Part shown: positions 1-5,064 of the stretch, piece after piece
Position numbering within the stretch: the stretch's first letter is position 1
Layout: every line of letters starts with the position of its first letter
From: Christensenella sp. UBA1431
Lineage (GTDB): Bacteria; Bacillota; Clostridia; Christensenellales; UBA1431
DNA length: 5,064 nucleotides
Reading direction: 5' to 3'
NCBI GenBank assembly: GCA_002329665.1
Contig: DCTV01000003.1
Coordinates: forward strand, 495-5,558
Program-made: the position numbers and the translations under genes
The notes under the pieces: model-generated
Database searches by the model: none
What the model was told of the DNA's origin: nothing
What the model saw: the letters and a program-made list of their open reading frames with translations, nothing else

Positions 1-1623
1 GGCCTTGGCAAGCTCGGTCTTCCCTATCCCCGTCGAGCCGAGGAACAAAAAGACCCCTATCGGCTTTTGCGGGTCCTTCAGCCCTGCCTTCGCCCTGCGG
101 ATCGTCTCCGAAACGGCCTTCACGGCGTGGTCCTGGCCGACTATCCGCTCCCTGAGGAAGTCTTCCATGGCAAGGAGTCTCTCGCTTTCCTCCGCCGTGA
201 GTTCCTCCACCGGGATGCGGCAGCGCACCGACACGACCGCGGCGACGTCGCCTGCTTTTAGCGTCCGGTCCTCTTTGGCCTCCGCCGCCTTCTCGCCGGA
301 TACCGTGCCCAGCAGGATCGCCGAGCAGGCCTGGTCGATCAGGTCGATCGCCTTGTCGGGGAGCCTGAAATCGGGCAGGTACCTTACGGAAAGCGATACC
401 GCGGCTTCTATGGCCTCGTCGGGGATGGAGATGCCGTAGTATTCCTCGTACTTCGGCCTGATGCCCGTGAGTATCTGCACGGCCTCCTTTGGCGTCGGCT
501 CGTCCACCCAGACGATCTGGAACCGCCGCTCGAGCGCCGCGTCCTTTTCGATGAATTTGTGGTATTCCGCCGTCGTCGTCGCCCCGATGCACTTGATCTC
601 GCCCCTCGCCAGCGCCGGCTTGAGGATGTTGGCCGCGTCCATGCCCCCCTCGCCCGAAGCGCCCGCCCCGACCATCAGGTGCACCTCGTCGAAAAACAGG
701 ACGATGTTCGGGTCCGAGGACGCCTCCTTGAGCAGCATGTCCAGCCTTTCCTCGAAGTCCCCCCTGTACTTCGTCCCGGCGACCAGCGCGCCCATGCCCA
801 GTTCTATGATCTTCAGGCTGCGGATGGATTCTGGGGCGTCCGGCTGTACGATATGGTGCGCGAGGCCTTCGACGATGCAGGTCTTGCCAACGCCCGCGTC
901 GCCTACGAGAATAGGGTTGTTCTTCTTCCTCTGCACCAGTATCTGCGCGACCTTCCTGATCTCGCCGCGCCTGCCGATCGCCGTCTCCAGCCTGCCCTCG
1001 CGGGCCAGCTTCGTGTAGTCCTTGCCGAACTTGTCCAGATACGGGGTACGGCTCCGCTTCGGCGCTTTTCCGGCGCCTTCCGCAGCCGGCTGCCCGTCGT
1101 CCGCCGGAGGTTCGGCGGGCTGCGAGGGCGGGAGCACGGCGCTTAACAGGGCCTCTTTGTCCCAGCGCATCTGGCTGAAGAAGGCGTCCATCCCGTCAGA
1201 CCCCAGCCGTATGACCGCGGTGCACAGCTGCGCCGGGCCGATGCGCGGCTCGACCGTTTCCAGGCAGAGCTTCTCGGCAAGCGCGAAGGCTTCCCTGCCC
1301 CTCTGCGTCCGGTGCCCCGAAAAGACGCCTTTTTCGTAGCCTCCCGCCCCGTGCAACACGCCGCGGAACCGGCGCCTGGCGGCCTTGCAGTCCACGCCCG
1401 CCTTTTGCAGCCGGCCCGTGAATTCGCGGATCTCGGCGCAGGCCTCCCGCCACTGGGCTTCGCCGATGCCTTTGACATCGCCCGGATCGAGGGTGAGCGC
1501 GTCCTCGGCCTTCAACAGGCCCAGCAGCAGGTGGTCGATGTCGATATAGACGCTGTTAAGGGCCTTCGCTTCTTCCGCCGCGAGGTTGAAGGCTATGACG
1601 GACGCCGTAGACAGATTCGCCAT
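1..1623 (-). CDS. ClpA/ClpC-type AAA+ unfoldase (Hsp100), 3' end beyond window
   Basis: ATP-driven ring unfoldase of the Clp/Hsp100 class I family, acting in the cytoplasm; family members unfold proteins for ClpP or dissolve aggregates. The 541 visible residues read in one open frame from ATG at 1623 to base 1, with no stop. An AAAGGAG ribosome site lies 8 bases upstream. Residues 1-160 form a double Clp N-domain; the first repeat contains [12 protein letters not shown], close to the family YIGTEHLLLGLL. An Ala/Pro/Asp-rich linker spans about 162-195. D1 is complete: Walker A GDAGVGKT (241-248, Lys247), pore loop KYRG (285-288), Walker B FFDEVH (310-315, Asp312/Glu313), sensor-1 region GATTTAEY (347-354), arginine-finger pair Arg366/Arg367, and [10 protein letters not shown] (421-430). 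D2 begins with VGQ (495-497) and Walker A GSTGIGKT (529-536, Lys535), then the window ends. There is no coiled-coil middle domain, as in ClpA and unlike ClpB or ClpC. Whether it binds ClpP (IGF/IGL loop in D2) cannot be seen. Family call is very safe; subfamily is not. Confidence 0.95.
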   Translation of the reverse strand, partial: MANLSTASVIAFNLAAEEAKALNSVYIDIDHLLLGLLKAEDALTLDPGDVKGIGEAQWREACAEIREFTGRLQKAGVDCKAARRRFRGVLHGAGGYEKGVFSGHRTQRGREAFALAEKLCLETVEPRIGPAQLCTAVIRLGSDGMDAFFSQMRWDKEALLSAVLPPSQPAEPPADDGQPAAEGAGKAPKRSRTPYLDKFGKDYTKLAREGRLETAIGRRGEIRKVAQILVQRKKNNPILVGDAGVGKTCIVEGLAHHIVQPDAPESIRSLKIIELGMGALVAGTKYRGDFEERLDMLLKEASSDPNIVLFFDEVHLMVGAGASGEGGMDAANILKPALARGEIKCIGATTTAEYHKFIEKDAALERRFQIVWVDEPTPKEAVQILTGIRPKYEEYYGISIPDEAIEAAVSLSVRYLPDFRLPDKAIDLIDQACSAILLGTVSGEKAAEAKEDRTLKAGDVAAVVSVRCRIPVEELTAEESERLLAMEDFLRERIVGQDHAVKAVSETIRRAKAGLKDPQKPIGVFLFLGSTGIGKTELAKA

Positions 1624-1631
1624 TTCGCTCT

Positions 1632-1638
1632 CTCCTTT
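1632..1638 (-). promoter_or_regulatory. Ribosome binding site of the Clp unfoldase gene
   Basis: AAAGGAG on the minus strand, 8 bases before ATG at 1623. It fixes the start of the unfoldase, which begins right where Clp N-domain similarity begins. It lies in the 34-base gap after the LysM protein stop codon, so the two genes are probably translated from one message. Confidence 0.8.
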
Positions 1639-1657
1639 GTATTGCGTTCGGGCCCCG

Positions 1658-2737
1658 TCACTTCGCGGGGACCGTCAGTTCCATGCCCGTTTCGAGGCTG
1701 CCGGGCACCGCGAGGAGCCCCCTGTTGGCTTCGTAGATGCGCGTCCAGCCGTTCCCGTCGCCGTAAAACCGCCGGGCGATCGAATAGAGCGTGTCGCCCG
1801 CTTTCACTGTGTAGGCCGCGGCGCCCCTGCCGTACGTCACGTCGGCGATGACCGCGACGCCGGCGTTCCCGGCCTCCAGCGCTATGCGCGCGGCCAGCGC
1901 GTCCCGGCTCCCTTCGGGCGCCGTCCCGGACAGCACGACGGCGCCGCCCGACGCCGCGGCGGTCACGTCCGATCCGGCCAGCGCCGGGTCGCCCGCGATG
2001 CCCGTTTCGATCCTTTCGGCGATCTCGCCGGGCGAGGGCGTGCTCACCTTCAGCTCCCCGAGGTCGACCCGCCTTCCGCCCGCCCCGTTTTCCACGACGT
2101 CCTTGACAAACTCCCTCGTCCTCTCGTCGGGGACCACGCCGCGCACCTTCAGCGCGCCGCCTTCCGATTCGACGGCGATGTCCGCGCCTTCGAGAGAAGC
2201 GCAGCGCGCCAGCGACGCTTCGATTTCGGCCGGGGGCATGACCGCCGCAGCGCCGCCTTTTCCGGGGCCGGTCAGGCCGGCGGCGGGGGCGAAAAGCAAT
2301 CCGATAATAAAGGCGGCGGCCGGGACGAGGACAATGAGCGCCTTATGCCGGACGCGCTTTTTGTCCCTTTCGGCCGCCGTCCTCTTCGCCGCTTCCTGCG
2401 CCTTTGCCCGCGCGTCCCGGACGCCTTCGTCGCCGGGGTCCAGCCCGAGCGCCTCGTCGTAGAGGCGAAGCGCCCTTTCATGCTCTCCCCTTTCGGCGTA
2501 GGCTTCAGCGAGCGCGCGCCGGAGAGCCGCGGAAGCCGGGTCCAGGGCGGCGGCCGTTTCCAGCGCGCGCACGGCTTCCTCCGTCCGCCCCGCGCGCAAC
2601 AGCTTTTCGCCCCTTCGGACATAACTCCCGGGCAGCGCCCCGATCTTTTTAAGAAGGGAAAGGTCCGTGCCGCAGTAGGGGCATGTCGCCTGCCCGTCGG
2701 GCAGGCCCTTGCCGAACCCGCAGATGCAGTCTGTCAT
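1658..2737 (-). CDS. Membrane protein with zinc ribbon, TPR, two BON-like domains and LysM
   Basis: A 359-residue protein with an unusual domain chain; no known gene name fits. Residues 4-23 are a small zinc ribbon (CIC at 4-6, CPYCG at 19-23; four Cys). Residues about 39-112 form two TPR repeats, each closing with an LDP turn (AAALDP, ALGLDP). A basic stretch, KKRVRHK (126-132), precedes one membrane helix (about 133-155), which predicts N-terminus inside and C-terminus outside. Residues about 170-232 and 238-302 look like two BON domains ([20 protein letters not shown]). Residues 309-357 are a LysM domain ([20 protein letters not shown]), which binds peptidoglycan. BON plus LysM also occurs in the E. 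coli potassium-binding protein Kbp (YgaU), but without the ribbon, TPR or helix. The start is set at ATG 2737, with AAGGAG 8 bases upstream; a GTG at 2767 would add 10 residues but has no ribosome site and places the ribbon off the N-terminus. LysM, TPR and ribbon are clear; the BON pair is moderately sure. Confidence 0.93.
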   Translation of the reverse strand: MTDCICGFGKGLPDGQATCPYCGTDLSLLKKIGALPGSYVRRGEKLLRAGRTEEAVRALETAAALDPASAALRRALAEAYAERGEHERALRLYDEALGLDPGDEGVRDARAKAQEAAKRTAAERDKKRVRHKALIVLVPAAAFIIGLLFAPAAGLTGPGKGGAAAVMPPAEIEASLARCASLEGADIAVESEGGALKVRGVVPDERTREFVKDVVENGAGGRRVDLGELKVSTPSPGEIAERIETGIAGDPALAGSDVTAAASGGAVVLSGTAPEGSRDALAARIALEAGNAGVAVIADVTYGRGAAAYTVKAGDTLYSIARRFYGDGNGWTRIYEANRGLLAVPGSLETGMELTVPAK

Positions 2738-2745
2738 CGATTTTT

Positions 2746-2751
2746 CTCCTT
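2746..2751 (-). promoter_or_regulatory. Ribosome binding site deciding the start of the LysM protein
   Basis: AAGGAG on the minus strand, 8 bases before ATG at 2737. The same spacing occurs before the unfoldase gene. Because the site lies inside the longer frame opened by GTG at 2767, it argues that the shorter product is the true one. Confidence 0.8.
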
Positions 2752-2768
2752 GGCCCAATAATGTCACG

Positions 2769-3896
2769 TCAATTTGAACCAGCGATCATGTCGCGCACGC
2801 TCTGCAGGTTTTTCCTGATCTGCTCGTTGGCCGGGTCGTACCCCTGCGCCCGCTGCAGGTCGTCCCTCGCGGCATTGAGAAGCGCCTTTAGGTCCCGGTC
2901 GAGTTTCATACGGCTTTGCACGATGTTCTTGATCCGGTTGGAGTGCCTGGCGCACACCTCCACCCGGCCGTGTCCCGGGATGGTATGGGCGAATTTCGCC
3001 GGGGCGGCGCAGAGTTTCACCCCGCAGACGGACCGGCCCCGCCTGCGCACGCAGGCGGAGATGAAGACCGCGAACAAGACGGCCATGACCCCGATCGTGA
3101 TGAGGATTCCCGGCGTCGACGAGTGTTGGATGTCGAGGGCCGTCAACAGGAGCCAGGCGGCGCTATAGTGCAGCAGCATGACGTAAAAGATGCTTCCGAA
3201 GTATCCGAACCCCGTGAACGCGAACCGGAAGAGCCCGATGATCCACAGGTCCGGCTTGCCCCGGCCCGTGAGGAGTTTTTTCAGTTTTGCCGCCGCGTAG
3301 CCCGACCGGCCGCCTATGGCGTCGTTCACCCTGTTGGCCTTCTGCACGCCGCGCTGGTTGAGCATCTGTGCCAGAAACGCCCTGAGGGCGGCCTTGTCGC
3401 CGGCGGCGGCGCTTTTGAGCGCGGTTTCGAGGATGGCGACTGCCCTGTCGGTATCGTTGCCTTTGGCGGCCAGGGTGGCCAGCTCGATGGCGTCCGCCGT
3501 GCCGGCGCTGATGCCCAGCATCCCCCGCTTCGCCTGTGCGAGCAGGTTCCTCGCGCCTTCGAGGTTCCTTTGCGCGTTCCTGCAGCCCAGCGCCACCGCC
3601 CTTTCGAGGTCTTTTGCCGCCGCTTCCAGCACATCGGCGGGGTTCTTGCCCGCGCCGGACGTTTCCATGACCGCGTTGATGGCCTTGACGCTCTGTACGT
3701 TCAGGATCTCGCCGAGCAGCAGCTCGAGTTCGGTGCTGTGCACGATCCTGACGGCCTTGTCCAGTATGTCAAGGGCGGTCTTCGGGTCGTTGTGCTGCAG
3801 GGCCGCGGCCTTGGCTTTCACCAGTTCCGTCACCGTTTTTTGCAGGGTATCGGCGAGATAGTTCTTTTCGGCGCGACTCAGACCTGCCATGTTCAT
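2769..3896 (-). CDS. TPR-like membrane protein with a two-helix hairpin and Cys/His cluster
   Basis: A 375-residue protein of unknown function. Residues 10-200 are Ala/Leu-rich amphipathic helices in TPR-like spacing (for example DPKTALDILDKAVRI and DTDRAVAILETALKS), typical of a protein-binding scaffold. Two hydrophobic segments follow, about 232-254 and 262-281, forming a hairpin. Basic residues flank both sides (KLKK before, RRRGR after), so both ends should be cytoplasmic. Just after the hairpin come Cys291, Cys296, Cys315 and His318 (CGVKLC, then CARH), a possible degenerate zinc site. The last 45 residues are another TPR-like helix pair with YDPANEQIRKNLQSV. There is no signal peptide. 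Start: ATG 3896 is the outer limit, but its GGAAGG touches the start codon; ATG 3890 (Met3) has a 6-base spacer and fits better. It ends 31 bases before the LysM protein start. The gene itself is certain; the TPR assignment rests on pattern only. Confidence 0.92.
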   Translation of the reverse strand: MNMAGLSRAEKNYLADTLQKTVTELVKAKAAALQHNDPKTALDILDKAVRIVHSTELELLLGEILNVQSVKAINAVMETSGAGKNPADVLEAAAKDLERAVALGCRNAQRNLEGARNLLAQAKRGMLGISAGTADAIELATLAAKGNDTDRAVAILETALKSAAAGDKAALRAFLAQMLNQRGVQKANRVNDAIGGRSGYAAAKLKKLLTGRGKPDLWIIGLFRFAFTGFGYFGSIFYVMLLHYSAAWLLLTALDIQHSSTPGILITIGVMAVLFAVFISACVRRRGRSVCGVKLCAAPAKFAHTIPGHGRVEVCARHSNRIKNIVQSRMKLDRDLKALLNAARDDLQRAQGYDPANEQIRKNLQSVRDMIAGSN

Positions 3897-3905
3897 CCTT
3901 CCTTT
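3897..3905 (-). promoter_or_regulatory. Ribosome binding site of the hairpin membrane protein gene
   Basis: Minus-strand AAAGGAAGG runs directly into ATG 3896. Since the other two sites in this operon use 8-base spacers, this one suits translation from the second ATG at 3890 (6 bases from AAGG, 10 from AAAGG) better than from 3896 (0 or 4 bases). Confidence 0.55.
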
Positions 3906-3932
3906 ACATCCGCTCTATCCCTGTACGGGGCC

Positions 3933-5064
3933 TTAACGCACCCCCAGGTCCTTCATCATCCTATTGCGCACCGCGTCCGACGGTATCCGGCGCACGATCG
4001 CGGCCTGATCCTCCTTTTTCAGCTTCTCGAGGATCGACCGGGACATGAGCGCGACGAACTCCTCCTCGGCGCTGCCCACGCTGCTCATAATGAACAGCAC
4101 GTTTATGAATACCCGTTCGTTGGGGTCGCTGATCAGCCGCGCGATCAGCGCCTCGTCCGACCGTTCCGGCTTCGGGGCGGGTATTTGCGCCTCCGGCGCA
4201 GGCGGGGCCTTCGTTTTGGGCGCGGACGGCCTGGCTTTCCTCGCACCGAGCCCGCAGGATTTTGCCGCACGCTTCCAGAGGGCGAACGCTTCGTCGAAGT
4301 CGTTGGCCTCGAAATGCATGCGTCCCTTTTCGAGGCAGGCGCCGACGGCGAGGCGTACGGCCCCGCCCTCCTTCTTCTGCTCTTCTGAAAGGGCGTCCAG
4401 CAATTCGAGCGCGGCGCCGTAGTCCTTGTTCTGCATCATCAGCGCGATAGGGCCGAATTCCGAAAGGCTCAGGGCGAGCGATTTCAGGCCCTCGTCCTTC
4501 GGGTCGGCTTCAAGGGCCCTGCCGACCTCGTCGACGGCGGCGTCCAGCAGCCCGATGCTTTCCAGGAACACCTTGCCGCCGCACAGGTACACGCTTTCGA
4601 TCCCCACATTGACCTTGAGCCGCTGCTTAATAAGGCTCCGTCCCGTATCCACCTCGGTCACGAACCGCAGCAGGCGGTCCTTGAAAAGCTCCGCCCTCTC
4701 CTCCCGGCCGGCTTCCCGGTTCCGCTTCGCGAGGTTTTCGAACAGGTTCTTGAAATGCATTTCGAGCTTCGACGACAGCCTGCCGGCGTTCACGCCCTCG
4801 CGGCCGGCGGCCCAGGCCCTCAAAAAATCCGTGTTGCCGATGATGTTGGCCCAGTTGCCGATCACCCTGGTCCACAGGTCGCCGGGCGCTTTTGGCATCC
4901 CCTCCGTCGCTTCGCCGTTTAACTCCCGTTCCTCGTTGTCAAGCGCCCACCAGTAGCTGAGGACCGCGACGCTGTGCATCGAGGGGGCGTGCGGGAAGAG
5001 CCTCTTCTGGATGTTGCTCCAGGCTTCGAGGGTGTTCGCCCGCCTGTAAACGAGCGCGGCGGGG
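3933..5064 (-). CDS. TPR-like soluble protein, 5' end beyond window
   Basis: The frame is open from the window edge to TAA at 3933, giving 376 visible residues; an internal ATG at 4979 is not a credible start because coding similarity in style continues 28 residues upstream (RRANTLEAWSNIQKRLFPHA). Numbering here is from the first visible residue. Residues 1-45 look like TPR helices rich in Trp (SYWWALDNEE). Residues about 64-84 hold LWTRVIGNWANIIGN and FLRAW, again Trp-rich. Residues about 165-270 carry further TPR-like helices (AAVDEVGRALEADP, NDFDEAFALWKRAA). A Pro/Ala/Lys linker (about 274-301) leads to a C-terminal helical domain of about 75 residues ending KDLGVR. No membrane helix or signal peptide is seen in the visible part. 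It probably acts as a cytoplasmic adaptor or scaffold. The missing N-terminus could carry more TPRs or a J domain; that is a guess prompted by the unfoldase downstream. No confident family name. Confidence 0.9.
   Translation of the reverse strand, partial: PAALVYRRANTLEAWSNIQKRLFPHAPSMHSVAVLSYWWALDNEERELNGEATEGMPKAPGDLWTRVIGNWANIIGNTDFLRAWAAGREGVNAGRLSSKLEMHFKNLFENLAKRNREAGREERAELFKDRLLRFVTEVDTGRSLIKQRLKVNVGIESVYLCGGKVFLESIGLLDAAVDEVGRALEADPKDEGLKSLALSLSEFGPIALMMQNKDYGAALELLDALSEEQKKEGGAVRLAVGACLEKGRMHFEANDFDEAFALWKRAAKSCGLGARKARPSAPKTKAPPAPEAQIPAPKPERSDEALIARLISDPNERVFINVLFIMSSVGSAEEEFVALMSRSILEKLKKEDQAAIVRRIPSDAVRNRMMKDLGVR

Noticed and set aside
5..1339. Several plus-strand frames (5-439, 461-1018, 559-1146, 1022-1339)
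   Set aside because: They are antisense to the Clp ATPase, whose catalytic motifs on the minus strand are unambiguous.
1143..1478. Minus-strand frames at 1143-1478 and 1196-1453
   Set aside because: They are out-of-frame readings within the Clp N-domain region; the correct frame gives both Clp N repeats.
1..1623. ClpV of a type VI secretion system
   Set aside because: No secretion gene is nearby and no ClpV-specific feature was recognised; the neighbours are TPR and LysM proteins.
1586..2761. Long plus-strand open frame of 391 codons
   Set aside because: It lies opposite the zinc ribbon-TPR-LysM gene, is rich in Arg/Pro/Gly with no recognisable domain, and reflects absence of stops in GC-rich antisense DNA.
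2272..3634. Minus-strand frames at 2272-2622, 2764-2955 and 3326-3634
   Set aside because: These are alternate-frame shadows of the LysM and hairpin membrane proteins, with basic, compositionally odd products.
3919..3930. Near-palindrome CCCTGTACGGGG in the gap between the first two genes
   Set aside because: It has no loop and no T-run on the coding strand, and one pair is a mismatch in the transcript, so it is neither a terminator nor a convincing operator.
2916..4388. Plus-strand open frame of 490 codons
   Set aside because: It spans two minus-strand genes and their gap, shows His/Arg/Asp-rich low-information protein, and has no good ribosome site or domain.
1..5064. Search for tRNA, rRNA, CRISPR repeats, insertion sequences and attachment sites
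   Set aside because: No direct-repeat array, terminal inverted repeat, transposase motif or tRNA-like fold was seen; nearly all bases are protein coding.

Overview
The window holds one co-directional run of four protein genes, all on the minus strand and so read from high to low coordinates. Gene A runs off the right edge (its 5' end is missing) and gene D runs off the left edge (its 3' end is missing). The gaps are 36, 31 and 34 bases. Shine-Dalgarno-like sequences precede genes B, C and D, and no convincing terminator or promoter lies between genes, so the set reads as part of a longer operon.

In transcription order: (A) 5064-3933, a helical, tetratricopeptide-like (TPR-like) soluble protein with a Pro/Ala/Lys linker and a small C-terminal helical domain. 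(B) 3896-2769, a TPR-like protein with a two-helix membrane hairpin followed by a Cys/His cluster. (C) 2737-1658, a composite protein: N-terminal zinc ribbon, TPR pair, one membrane helix, two BON-like domains and a C-terminal LysM. (D) 1623-1, a Clp/Hsp100 AAA+ unfoldase. It has a double Clp N-domain, a complete first ATPase domain (D1), no coiled-coil middle domain, and the start of the second ATPase domain (D2) up to its Walker A motif. Gene D is open to the window edge with no stop codon. Its identity comes from direct translation of bases 1623 to 1.

The organism is a bacterium with GC-rich DNA and G/C-rich third codon positions, yet it uses AGG (Arg) and some ATA (Ile) codons freely. The LysM domain implies a peptidoglycan wall. 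Phylum cannot be fixed from this window; an environmental or anaerobic lineage such as Deltaproteobacteria, Synergistetes or GC-rich Clostridia is a guess.

Working model (inference): the operon couples a Hsp100 unfoldase to TPR adaptor proteins, two of them anchored in the membrane and one probably reaching the cell wall through LysM. This would be an envelope-linked protein quality-control module. No marker of type VI secretion, phage or mobile DNA is visible. The plus strand carries long open frames, but these are antisense shadows of the GC-rich genes.
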